Shown piece by piece: positions 45,318 through 53,188 of a DNA stretch of 64,000 bases (position 1 is its first letter; every line of letters begins with the position of its first letter). The notes below the pieces were generated by a model. It did no database searches. It saw nothing but the letters and a program-made list of their open reading frames with translations, and had not been told where the DNA came from. The stretch is taken from NCBI GenBank assembly GCA_036756425.1, contig DAIOLC010000001.1:1-64000 (forward strand). Direction: 5' to 3'. A program made the position numbers and the translations under genes. Origin of the DNA: UBA6115 sp012514225. GTDB taxonomy: Bacteria; Bacillota; Clostridia; Christensenellales; Aristaeellaceae.

Positions 45318-45835
45318 TTGGCAAGCCGCTCGAAGGTCTTGCGGTACTCCAGCAATTTGATGATGGTCAGCACCTCGATGGGGTAAAAGAGGAGATTTTT
45401 TAGAACCCTCAGCGGCAGGATGGCCCAGAAGCCCCTGCCGATGATGTCGCTGATGACCAGCGTGTTGAGCGTCAGGTGGCACACCACAGTGACCAGCGCC
45501 TGGGACAGGGCGGCGCTGCCGCGCTGCGCGTCCTCCCGGTTGAGGAACAGGCCGTACAGCAGGCCTTTCGCGGCCGCGATCAGGGTGAAGCGCGGGTCCA
45601 GCGGACCGGAGGGGAACAGCAGCGCGCCCAGCACGTCGGCCACGATGCTGACGACCATGGAGGAGAAGGGGCCGTACACAATGGCCGCCAGCACGATGGG
45701 CAAGTACCCGAAAGAGATGCTGAGAATCCGGTCGTTATACCCCAAAAAGCGCTCCAGGATGACGGACAGCGCAATCAGGATGGCCAGGACCACCAGCTGC
45801 TTGAGCGCTATGTTCCGTTTCTGTTGTTGAACCAT
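45314..45835 (-). CDS. folT: ECF transporter S component, folate type (FolT)
   Basis: 173 residues with about six membrane helices. The segment ISFGYLPIVLAAIVYGP and GALLFPSGPLDPRFTL match folate-family S components of energy-coupling-factor transporters. It captures the vitamin and works with a shared EcfA-EcfA'-EcfT module encoded elsewhere. The specificity (folate rather than another vitamin) rests on these motifs. No riboswitch is seen: only 45 bases separate it from the upstream LCP gene. Confidence 0.8.
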   Translation of the reverse strand: MVQQQKRNIALKQLVVLAILIALSVILERFLGYNDRILSISFGYLPIVLAAIVYGPFSSMVVSIVADVLGALLFPSGPLDPRFTLIAAAKGLLYGLFLNREDAQRGSAALSQALVTVVCHLTLNTLVISDIIGRGFWAILPLRVLKNLLFYPIEVLTIIKLLEYRKTFERLAK

Positions 45836-45880
45836 TTCTGCGGCTTCCCTCCGTTTTCTTTCAAGGAAGATACCCGGGCG

Positions 45881-46951
45881 TCAGGGCGTGCCCTCCTCCG
45901 CCACGGTAAAGGTGTCCTCAAACAGGAAATTGTGCAGCATCTCCCTGTTTTTTTCATAGTCCGGCAGCTGGCCGGAACCGTTGGCGTAGGTGAAGGGCAC
46001 CACGGCGCCGTCCGCCGGGAGCCGGAACTGCTCCACCGTAGCGTTGCGCAGCGCATAGGCCACGCGGAAGGCCTCCATCAGGTCCAGCATGGTCAGGTTG
46101 GTGGAGGCGCGGCGGGTGTCCGGGTTCCTGGGCGGCGAACCGAAGGTGAAGATGCCGTTGTTCCGGATGCCCTCGTAGGTATAGGACTTGTCGAAAGGCT
46201 CCTCCCAGATGCGCAGGATGTCGCTGAGCAGTTTCTGGGCGCCGGGCATGTCCAGCCCGCTCAAGGAGCCGCCCAGGCTGCTGAGCACGTTGCGCGCCCT
46301 GAACGTGCGCCCGTAGTCCTGCGTGTCCAGGTCGTTGGACGCGCGCCGCTTGCGGATGCGCATGTAGATGACTGCGGCGAAACCGTTCAAATGGTACTCC
46401 CCGGGCTTGTTCAGGACGGGCTGCGTGCTGCCCACGGGGACGGCCCAGTTCTGCAGGTAATGCACCTCGTCGCTGGTCAGCCGGACGGTGACGCCGCCCG
46501 CCGCATCGACGATTTCCATGATGTGCCGCCAGTCCATCAGCACGTACTTGTCAATCCGGAGCCCCAGATGGCTGTTGAGGGTGTCCAGCAGCGCCTGGAT
46601 GCCGTAGAGCCGGACGATGCGGTTGATGCGGCCCGGGTTGCCATCCGGCCGGATGACCAGCATGTCCCGGATGATGGAGGTGACCATCACCCGCCCGGTT
46701 ACCTCGTCGAGCGTCAGGAGCACCAGCCCGTCGTTGTACCCCGGGTTTTCCGGGTTGTTCTGCCACTTGTCCATGCTGATCAGCAGGTAATGGCGAATGC
46801 CCTGCGGGGTGGGGGGAATGTCCTGCGGCTCCAGCCGTGAGATGTGGTCGAGCAGGTACAGGCGGTCGTCCCTTGGCGCCGCCACGGCGGCAGGCAGGCA
46901 GGCCGTCAGCGCCACCGCCCAGCATAACAGAAGGCACAGGGCTTTTTTCAT
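45881..46951 (-). CDS. LCP-family protein (LytR-CpsA-Psr)
   Basis: 356 residues. The LCP core (about 50-240) carries the conserved residues: LLISMDKW, then MVTSIIRDMLVI, GRINRIVRLYG and the later Arg motif YMRIRKRRASNDLDTQDYGRTFR. LCP enzymes ligate anionic glycopolymers to peptidoglycan. Instead of the usual uncleaved membrane helix the N-terminus reads MKKALCLLLCWAVALTAC, with a lipobox-like LTAC, so it may be a lipoprotein. ATG overlaps the deaminase stop by 4 bases. Confidence 0.85.
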   Translation of the reverse strand: MKKALCLLLCWAVALTACLPAAVAAPRDDRLYLLDHISRLEPQDIPPTPQGIRHYLLISMDKWQNNPENPGYNDGLVLLTLDEVTGRVMVTSIIRDMLVIRPDGNPGRINRIVRLYGIQALLDTLNSHLGLRIDKYVLMDWRHIMEIVDAAGGVTVRLTSDEVHYLQNWAVPVGSTQPVLNKPGEYHLNGFAAVIYMRIRKRRASNDLDTQDYGRTFRARNVLSSLGGSLSGLDMPGAQKLLSDILRIWEEPFDKSYTYEGIRNNGIFTFGSPPRNPDTRRASTNLTMLDLMEAFRVAYALRNATVEQFRLPADGAVVPFTYANGSGQLPDYEKNREMLHNFLFEDTFTVAEEGTP

Positions 46952-47406
46952 ACGTTCGGCGCTTCGTAGCGCTCCAGGGAGACGCCGGCCTCGCCCAGCA
47001 CCTCCAGCGCGAAGGCGTCCGGGTAGCCCTGCTCGTACACGATGCGGCGGATGCCGGCGTTGACCAGGATTTTCGCGCAGACCGAGCAGGGCTGGTGCGT
47101 GCAGTACAGGGTTCCGTTGTCGATGGAAATGCCCAGCTTCGCGGCCTGGATAACCGCGTTTTGCTCCGCATGGATGGCGTAACAGACCTCCAGCCGCGTG
47201 CCGGAGGGGATGTTCAGCTTGCGCCTGAGGCAGTAGCCCCGTTCCTTGCAGGTCATGGTGCCCGCGGCCGCCCCGTTGTAACCTGTGGTCATCACGCGCT
47301 TATCCTTTACGACGACCGCGCCGATGGAGCGGCCTTCATTGATGCAGCTGCTCCAGGTCGCCACCAGATGGGCCATTTCCATAAACCGGTGATCCCACTT
47401 ATCCAC
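46948..47406 (-). CDS. Deoxycytidylate (dCMP) deaminase family protein, ComEB type
   Basis: 152 residues. Zinc-binding deaminase motifs HAEQNAV and PCSVCAK, plus an extra Cys/His site (TCKERGYC) typical of dCMP deaminases. It makes dUMP for thymidylate synthesis. I place the start at GTG 47406 because GGAGG lies five bases ahead; the ATG at 47418 contains that site within its own first codons. It overlaps the LCP gene by 4 bases. Confidence 0.9.
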   Translation of the reverse strand: MDKWDHRFMEMAHLVATWSSCINEGRSIGAVVVKDKRVMTTGYNGAAAGTMTCKERGYCLRRKLNIPSGTRLEVCYAIHAEQNAVIQAAKLGISIDNGTLYCTHQPCSVCAKILVNAGIRRIVYEQGYPDAFALEVLGEAGVSLERYEAPNV

Positions 47407-47421
47407 GCCGACCTCCATGCA

Positions 47422-49095
47422 TCATGCGTTTTTCTTCTGCTGTACGGCTTCCGCCTGCGCAATTCGGGCGTTCAGGCGTCCGCGCAGGTCCAGCAGCCAC
47501 ACTTCGTTGAGCGTCTCCTCTGATTCCCCAGGCTTTGTGCTGATTCCTTCCCCTATAAGCGTGAGCACGGCGTCCCTTCCCTCGAGGGACTCCAGCTTCT
47601 GCAGCGCGGCCAGGTCCTGCATCGCGTGCTGGAAAAGCATCAGGCGGAGGGATTCCTCCGGCTGGCCGCCTTCTGCCGGATACACCAGGAAGGCGCTGCC
47701 CGCCGGCCCCAGGCCGTCGTTGTCCGTGTTGAGGTAGGGGTCGGTCAGATAGCGGGAACCGGCGGAGAAATAGTAGTTGTAGCCGTTGACGATGAACCCG
47801 TCGGCGCCTATTTGGTACAGCTTGACGCCCAGCATCCTGGACACGCAGGCGGGCATCGCGATCAGGTCTCCGCTGTCCGCGCCTGCGGCTGACCGTGTGT
47901 GGCAAACCCATCGTTCCTCCGCTGAATAGCCGGAGAACGCGCCCGGGCGGCTGACCGGCGCAATCGGGATGACCCCGCCTTCATCCGCCAGGAACTCCGG
48001 ACCGTCTAGCACGTCGGCAATCCGGACGCCCGGCAGAAGGGGCGTGACGGCCTTCACCAGCGCCTTGTACTGCTCCCTTTCCGCAGCCAGCGGAAGCTCG
48101 GCCACGTGAAAAACGCACTGGCCGAGCACGTCCAGGTAGCTCAGCTCGCGCATCAGCGCGGGCAGGTAGGCTGCCAGGAAATCCAGGTATTCCGGCGATG
48201 CCGCGTCGGTCTGCCAGCCGAACAGCTGCGTGTAGGCGCCGTCCTTGACGCCCATGATTTTCGGGGCGCTGAGCCTGCCACAGCCCGCTGCCGCCAGGGG
48301 CGCCATCTCGAAATACCGGATGCCTTCGTGCCGGCACAGCGCGATAAAGTCCCGCAGCTTTCCGAACCGGAAGGTGTATCCCAGCGGCGTCACGAATACC
48401 TCCGCCAATTGGGCGGTCATCCGTTCCTCCCCCGGGGCGGTATCCAGCGGCGGCGTATGGATGGGGGTGAGCATCATGTTCATCCCGCGCTTCGCGGACA
48501 AGGCGACAAAGTTGCGCAGGATGCGGTTGTGCTCGACGGAGAACACCGGTACGTGATAATGCGACGCGAGGCAATCCGCATTCAGCCGTCCGGACGCCTT
48601 CAGGCGCTGCCGCGGCGACTCCGCCTTCAGCAGTTCGATCTGCGTCTCCGCCTGCGCAAGGACGTTCCCCTCCTTATCCAGGAGACGGACGGACAGGCTG
48701 TACAAGCCCGGCGTGGCATCCGGCTCCGGCTCGACGTCCAGCCACAGCGCTTCCCACCGCCCCGGGTACAGCCGCAGCCCCATCTCCGGGTGGAAGGCAC
48801 GCAGCAAATCAGGGAGCACGCCGCCGGGCACGGCCGCCGCGCTTCCCCGCAAGGCGAACGGGTAGCGGACCGGAACGCCGAACACGCGCCGCGCCTGCAC
48901 CGGCAGGTCGCAGTCCACCCGCACGCTGACGGCGGGCAGCTCGTCGCCGTCGTACGCTTCCAGCCGGTAGGCGGCCTGAAGCGACAGCGTTTCCCCCCGG
49001 AGCATGCTGAGGGGCACGCCGCCTGGGTATTCAAGGGGCGCCTGGTCGTGACGGACCTTGGTCAGCGGACTGACCAGCGCCAACCGGATGTTCAA
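47422..49095 (-). CDS. DUF4091-type glycosidase-like protein
   Basis: 557 residues. N-terminal beta-rich region (about 1-155), a central TIM-barrel-like region (about 180-400) and the DUF4091-like C-terminal part (about 430-530; NGYNYYFSAGSRYLTDPYLNTDNDG and FLVYPAEGG). Such proteins resemble glycoside hydrolases but have no characterised activity. No signal peptide. Start is TTG 49095 with AAAGGAGG ahead. Placement next to deaminase and LCP genes does not explain its role. Confidence 0.7.
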   Translation of the reverse strand: MNIRLALVSPLTKVRHDQAPLEYPGGVPLSMLRGETLSLQAAYRLEAYDGDELPAVSVRVDCDLPVQARRVFGVPVRYPFALRGSAAAVPGGVLPDLLRAFHPEMGLRLYPGRWEALWLDVEPEPDATPGLYSLSVRLLDKEGNVLAQAETQIELLKAESPRQRLKASGRLNADCLASHYHVPVFSVEHNRILRNFVALSAKRGMNMMLTPIHTPPLDTAPGEERMTAQLAEVFVTPLGYTFRFGKLRDFIALCRHEGIRYFEMAPLAAAGCGRLSAPKIMGVKDGAYTQLFGWQTDAASPEYLDFLAAYLPALMRELSYLDVLGQCVFHVAELPLAAEREQYKALVKAVTPLLPGVRIADVLDGPEFLADEGGVIPIAPVSRPGAFSGYSAEERWVCHTRSAAGADSGDLIAMPACVSRMLGVKLYQIGADGFIVNGYNYYFSAGSRYLTDPYLNTDNDGLGPAGSAFLVYPAEGGQPEESLRLMLFQHAMQDLAALQKLESLEGRDAVLTLIGEGISTKPGESEETLNEVWLLDLRGRLNARIAQAEAVQQKKNA

Positions 49096-49186
49096 CCGCT
49101 TTCCTCCTTTAGGCGTTCCTTGAGCCGGCCTTTCCCGGTGAGCCGGGCCACCGCCGGATAACTGCGCGTTTTTGCTGGAACCACCG

Positions 49187-49993
49187 TCACCCGATGTTCA
49201 CGTGGGGAATGGCGTTGATGATGCGCTTCCTGCTTCCCCCCAGCGAACGCATCAGCCCCATCTGCGGCGCGTTTGCTGCAAAGACCTGGGTCACGGCGGA
49301 ATGAACCCCCCGCTGGGCCAGCAAATCCGCCCCCGCCTGCAGCAGCGCCTTTCCCACCCCGCGGCGGCGCATGTCGCGCTGCACATAAAGCATGACCAGG
49401 GCGGCAGTGTCCGGGCTGGCGCCGGTCGCCAGCATCTCGGCAACGGGATGTCCGGCCCGGTAGAAACCCAGCGCCAGGAAATAGGGCTGCTGCATCTGCA
49501 GGGTCAGGAAATCGTGCGGGATGGGGGACAGGCGGTGCCGGTTGAGCCTTGCGACAAAATTCTGCTGGTCCTGGAGGGTCTGCAGGGCGACGGAAGCAAA
49601 TTCGCAACCCATCGGCGCCTGAAACCCGCCCCGCGGCAGCGGGAAGACGTACTCCTCCCGCGCGTCACCGGCGGAAAAGCCATTTTGCGTATAAAACGTG
49701 GTCAGGTCAAACTGTGTCGGGGAAATTTCGGTGTAGATGCGGCCCTTGAGTTGGGGAAAGCCGGCGCGGATCTGCTCTGCCCTGCCCAGCAGCGCGCCCA
49801 GCAGCAGGTTGCGCGCGGACGCCTGGGACTGGATATCGATATACAGCTGCAGGGGGCGTTCCGGGTAGATTTCCTCCTGCATGTTCAGGATAATATAGGC
49901 GACGCCCATCTGGACGTACTGGTCGTTCGCAGCGAAGAAGACGTCTTCGGCGGGGATTCCCTGGAAAGGTGCCTGGGGATGAGATAGGCGCAT
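49187..49993 (-). CDS. GNAT-family N-acetyltransferase
   Basis: 268 residues. The C-terminal half has the acetyl-CoA motif RRRGVGKALLQAGADLL after the beta-strand LVMLYVQRDM; the N-terminal half is a second GNAT-like lobe (about 40-130) without a clear CoA loop, so the protein looks like a tandem GNAT. Substrate unknown. It follows the GuaA-like gene by 38 bases and may share its transcript. ATG 49993 has AGGAGA ahead. Confidence 0.78.
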   Translation of the reverse strand: MRLSHPQAPFQGIPAEDVFFAANDQYVQMGVAYIILNMQEEIYPERPLQLYIDIQSQASARNLLLGALLGRAEQIRAGFPQLKGRIYTEISPTQFDLTTFYTQNGFSAGDAREEYVFPLPRGGFQAPMGCEFASVALQTLQDQQNFVARLNRHRLSPIPHDFLTLQMQQPYFLALGFYRAGHPVAEMLATGASPDTAALVMLYVQRDMRRRGVGKALLQAGADLLAQRGVHSAVTQVFAANAPQMGLMRSLGGSRKRIINAIPHVNIG

Positions 49994-50031
49994 ACGGTCT
50001 CCTGTCCTTGCCTGCGGCTTGACGCCGGCGC

Positions 50032-51498
50032 TTATTGCCACTCGGATTGCTGCAGGGTGTCCCCCGGGGTCAGGTCATACACGATTTTCGCGATGCCCGG
50101 GTAATCCGAGAGCATCCGGGCGGTATACCTTTCCAGCAGGTCCCAGGGCAGCCTGGCGGGGAGGGCGCGCACGTCGCCCCCCTGATGGCTGGCTGTTACG
50201 GCGCGCAGCGCGATGACGGGCGCTTTCTCGCGGTTCTGGTACGGGGCTTCGTACAACATGGCGAAATACTTCCAAAAGCGCTTCGCAAGGCCGGATTCCC
50301 GGATTTCCTCCCCGAACAGGGCGTCCGCCCTGCGAAGCAGGTCCAGTTTCTCCTTCGTGCATTCGCCCACGACGCGCAGCGCCAGCCCTGTCCAGGGGAA
50401 AGACTGCATCCGGGTCAGCTCCGAGGGCATGCCCAGGGCCTCGCCCACCGCGCGGATTTCTTCCTTGAACAGCTCCGCCAATGGCGCGAGGACCGGCTTG
50501 TCCGTATTGACGTGCGGATGCCGTTGCGCATCGCGCGTGTCGGAGAGCAGGGAGGAGCCGGAGGTGGAGCGGATGAGCAGGTCGAAATTCATCGAGCCGA
50601 CGGTTTCGTCCAGCACGCTTTGCAGCGTGTCCATCACACGGGCGCGCTTTTCCTCCTGCTTCCTGACACCCTTGAGCGCCTGGAGGAAGCGTTCTTCGGC
50701 CTGGATGATGCGCAGGTTGAGCCCGGCGTTCTGGTAATAGGCCGAAAACTCGTCCACCTCGCCCTCGCGCAGCAGCCCGGTGTCGACGAACACGCACTGA
50801 AGCCGGCTGCCCAGCGCGCGGTGCGCGAGGAGCGCGCAGACCCCGCTGTCCAGCCCGCCGCTCATCACGCAAAGTGCGTTCCCCTCAGGGACGGCGGCCT
50901 GGATGTCCGCGCGGGCTTTGGAAATGAAGGCGTCCTCCCCCCACCACCGGGTCGCTCCGCATACGCCCAGGCAAAACTGCAATAGCAGGCTCATGATGTC
51001 CGGGTCGTTCTGCTCCAATTGGCATTGCAGGGCAAAAATATCCAGCGTTTTGTGCATGACGCCCAGCACCTCGCCGTCCAGCTCGGCCAGCGGCTCGAGG
51101 TCGTCCGACACGCCAAGCGGCCGCACGGTGGCAAACATCCGCTCGGACTCGCCCAAGTCCTCCGTGATCCGGGAGGGCAGGAAGGTCAGCGTGTCGACGT
51201 CGTTGATCGTCCGCGCCTCCCCGGCCTGGCCGCCCAGCAGGCCGGCGACCGCGACGGCCGTGTCCCCCAGGGCCAGGACGGGCATTCCGGTGCGCAGCAG
51301 CTGGCCGTCCAGGGCCAGGGGCTCGCTCCCGCTGATACCGCCGGCCAGCACCAGGCCCAGCGCTTCCTCCGCGACGAGGCGCTCCACCGGGGTGTCCCCC
51401 GGCAGGATTTTACAGTAAATCTTTTCCGCCCGCAGCCTGGAGGCGATCAGGGCGGCATAGGAGGGGTCGAACCCCAAAACCAGTATCTGATCCCGCAT
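50032..51498 (-). CDS. GMP synthase-like protein with a degenerate glutaminase domain
   Basis: 488 residues aligned along the whole length of GuaA. N-terminal class I glutaminase domain (1-185): where GuaA has the nucleophile Cys in GICYGMQ this reads ALGDTAVA (Gly78 at the Cys position), and where it has QFHPE this reads QCQLE (Gln160 for His). ATP-pyrophosphatase domain: PP-loop SGGLDSGV (213-220), then FVDTGLLREGE and FLQALKGV. XMP-site motifs are altered: FPWTGLA for FPGPGLA and SEWQ for TIEWE. The C-terminal RAVTASHQ and IVYDLTPG remain. It is therefore unlikely to hydrolyse glutamine or be the main GMP synthase. Confidence 0.8.
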   Translation of the reverse strand: MRDQILVLGFDPSYAALIASRLRAEKIYCKILPGDTPVERLVAEEALGLVLAGGISGSEPLALDGQLLRTGMPVLALGDTAVAVAGLLGGQAGEARTINDVDTLTFLPSRITEDLGESERMFATVRPLGVSDDLEPLAELDGEVLGVMHKTLDIFALQCQLEQNDPDIMSLLLQFCLGVCGATRWWGEDAFISKARADIQAAVPEGNALCVMSGGLDSGVCALLAHRALGSRLQCVFVDTGLLREGEVDEFSAYYQNAGLNLRIIQAEERFLQALKGVRKQEEKRARVMDTLQSVLDETVGSMNFDLLIRSTSGSSLLSDTRDAQRHPHVNTDKPVLAPLAELFKEEIRAVGEALGMPSELTRMQSFPWTGLALRVVGECTKEKLDLLRRADALFGEEIRESGLAKRFWKYFAMLYEAPYQNREKAPVIALRAVTASHQGGDVRALPARLPWDLLERYTARMLSDYPGIAKIVYDLTPGDTLQQSEWQ

Positions 51499-51511
51499 TC
51501 CCGCTCCTCCG

Positions 51512-52417
51512 TTATACCGCGCCGTCCACGGTCCAAAACTCGGTGTGCTCCATCATCCACCGATGGGCGAACTGCGCCAGGGCCAGCTGCGTCTGCTGGT
51601 TGGCGATGCCCGTCTGGGGCAGGCTGACGATTCCCTGGAAGGCGCGGACGGCCTCCTGGGTGCGGTGGTTGTATACGCCGGTCAGGTCGGCGTCCCCCAG
51701 CAGGCGGATGGTCGCCAGCTGCTCCTGCAGCCTTGTCACCTTGACGGAATCCGCCCCGCCGCGCAGCACGATGTCCGCCAGGTCGTGCACGGTGCCGTAG
51801 CCCTGGATGCGCCAGTCATCCAGCCGGTACTGCGCGCGCTGCACTTTGTCCGGGTTGTTGCCCTCAATGGCCTGTACGATGACCTGCCCGGCGCTGTCGC
51901 GGAAGCACCGCTCCACCATCGCCACGTGGGTGGTGTCCCCGCTGGGGGTATACGAGAAGAACATCCAGTCGCCCGGCTGGGGCACATAGCTGTTCTTTTC
52001 CATCTGCGTTTCCTGGCCCTTGAACCACTGGCTGCCCCATTCCGACACAAAGCCCGTCCGGGCGATGTACCGGCCCTGCTTCAGGTACCAGTCCCGCCCG
52101 ATATTGGTCGCCCCGTACAGCGGGAAGGTCTCCTGCAGCATCTTGACGCCCAGCGCCTCCTCCGTCTGCGCGACGGCCCAGCAGAGGAACTCCGCGCACC
52201 ACTCCGCGGACGGGTTGCCGTACCAGGCGCCATACTTGGTGCGGCCGGCGCTGTCCTCCGTTTCGCCAAGCTCCTGGACGGCCGTTTCGAGCAGGCGGGA
52301 GACTTCCTTGGGGACCGGGTAGGCCGGGGGGATGGGGGTGAGCGGCTCGGCCGTCTGCGCGGAAACGGCGGCCAGCGCCATCAATAAGGCACAGGTCAAC
52401 GCGGCGAAGCGCTTCAT
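51512..52417 (-). CDS. Secreted CHAP-domain amidase with peptidoglycan-binding domain
   Basis: 301 residues. Signal peptide (MKRFAALTCALLMALAAVSAQ), CHAP-like cysteine peptidase domain (about 40-200) with catalytic Cys in AEWCAEFLCW and His in THVAMVE, and a C-terminal PG_binding_1 repeat (about 222-285; DSVKVTRLQEQLATI, QEAVRAFQ). It would cut peptidoglycan peptides. Start is the ATG at 52417, six bases after AAAGGAGG. A consensus promoter lies just upstream. It is 13 bases ahead of the GuaA-like gene. Confidence 0.85.
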   Translation of the reverse strand: MKRFAALTCALLMALAAVSAQTAEPLTPIPPAYPVPKEVSRLLETAVQELGETEDSAGRTKYGAWYGNPSAEWCAEFLCWAVAQTEEALGVKMLQETFPLYGATNIGRDWYLKQGRYIARTGFVSEWGSQWFKGQETQMEKNSYVPQPGDWMFFSYTPSGDTTHVAMVERCFRDSAGQVIVQAIEGNNPDKVQRAQYRLDDWRIQGYGTVHDLADIVLRGGADSVKVTRLQEQLATIRLLGDADLTGVYNHRTQEAVRAFQGIVSLPQTGIANQQTQLALAQFAHRWMMEHTEFWTVDGAV

Positions 52418-52450
52418 CCTCATCCTCCTTTGCAAAGACGTGATTCCCGG

Positions 52451-52479
52451 ATTATACAATGACGCCCCGGCGCTGGCAA
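52451..52479 (-). promoter_or_regulatory. Promoter of the CHAP amidase gene
   Basis: Minus-strand TTGCCA (52474-52479), 17-base spacer, TATAAT (52451-52456) preceded by TTG. It overlaps nothing but the short gap after the TetR gene. Confidence 0.85.
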
Positions 52480-52494
52480 GCAAGGCGGCCGTGC

Positions 52495-53157
52495 TCAGGG
52501 CTGGGGCGCAGGGGGGATGGCCAGCAACGCTTCATTATAATCCGGAGGGTTCAAACAGCCGTAGGGCAGCCCGAGGGCTGCTTCCGCCTGCCGGCAGGCG
52601 CCATTCAGCAGACGTCGCGCGCCGGCAGCGGCGTCCGCTCCTCCCCGCCCGATTTCCCGAAGCGCCAGCGCGCAGCCGCCCAGAATCCCGTCAAACGCCA
52701 GCCGCTGCGCGCTTTCCCCGGAGAAGGAAGCCAGGTCCGCCTTCGCCAGCCCGGCCAGCAGCCGTGCAAACTCCGGGTAAAAGGCGTCCTCTGTGGCCAG
52801 GCGAAGCGCGTGGAGCAGCACCGGCCCTTCCGAGCGCGCCGTCAGGGCGGCCAGGCTTGCCGCCAGCGCCTCGTCCCCCGGGCGCAGGAGGCAGGCTTCC
52901 CGGAGCAGCAGCCCGAGGTCACGCAGCGGGTTCCCGCTTCTTTCGGCCTCGTAACGCTCCACCGCCTTGCGGGTCCGCTCACGGCCGACGCCCGCCAGCA
53001 CGTCCAGCTTGCCCTCGAAATGGTGGTAAAAGCTTCCCTTGCTGCAGCCAAGCCGGTTCAGGATGTCCTGGATGGTGACGGCGTCGTAGCCCCGGCTGAA
53101 AAACAGCGAGGCGGCGGTTTCCAGGATTTCCTTCCTGCGCCGCTCGCCCTTGCTCAG
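52495..53157 (-). CDS. TetR-family regulator, non-canonical start
   Basis: About 220 residues if read from CTG at 53157. The N-terminal helix-turn-helix is a clear TetR domain: RRKEILETAASLFFSRGYDAV, then TIQDILNRLGCSKGSFYHHF. The ligand domain follows without recognised motifs. The open frame runs up to a stop at 53203, but no ATG, GTG or TTG occurs before the HTH; the first GTG (53001) would delete it. A CTG at 53157 lies nine bases after AAAAGGA. A TTG at 53183 would join the frame only if the C6 tract (53157-53162) had one more C. The gene lies 31 bases after vanW and is probably co-transcribed with it. Confidence 0.75.
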   Translation of the reverse strand: MSKGERRRKEILETAASLFFSRGYDAVTIQDILNRLGCSKGSFYHHFEGKLDVLAGVGRERTRKAVERYEAERSGNPLRDLGLLLREACLLRPGDEALAASLAALTARSEGPVLLHALRLATEDAFYPEFARLLAGLAKADLASFSGESAQRLAFDGILGGCALALREIGRGGADAAAGARRLLNGACRQAEAALGLPYGCLNPPDYNEALLAIPPAPQP

Positions 53158-53188
53158 GGGGGCGTTCCTTTTCGTATTGACAAGATGT

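Noticed and set aside
45836..45880. Folate or c-di-AMP riboswitch in front of folT or ktrB
   Set aside because: The gaps are 45 and 52 bases, too short for these riboswitches, and carry no matching motifs.
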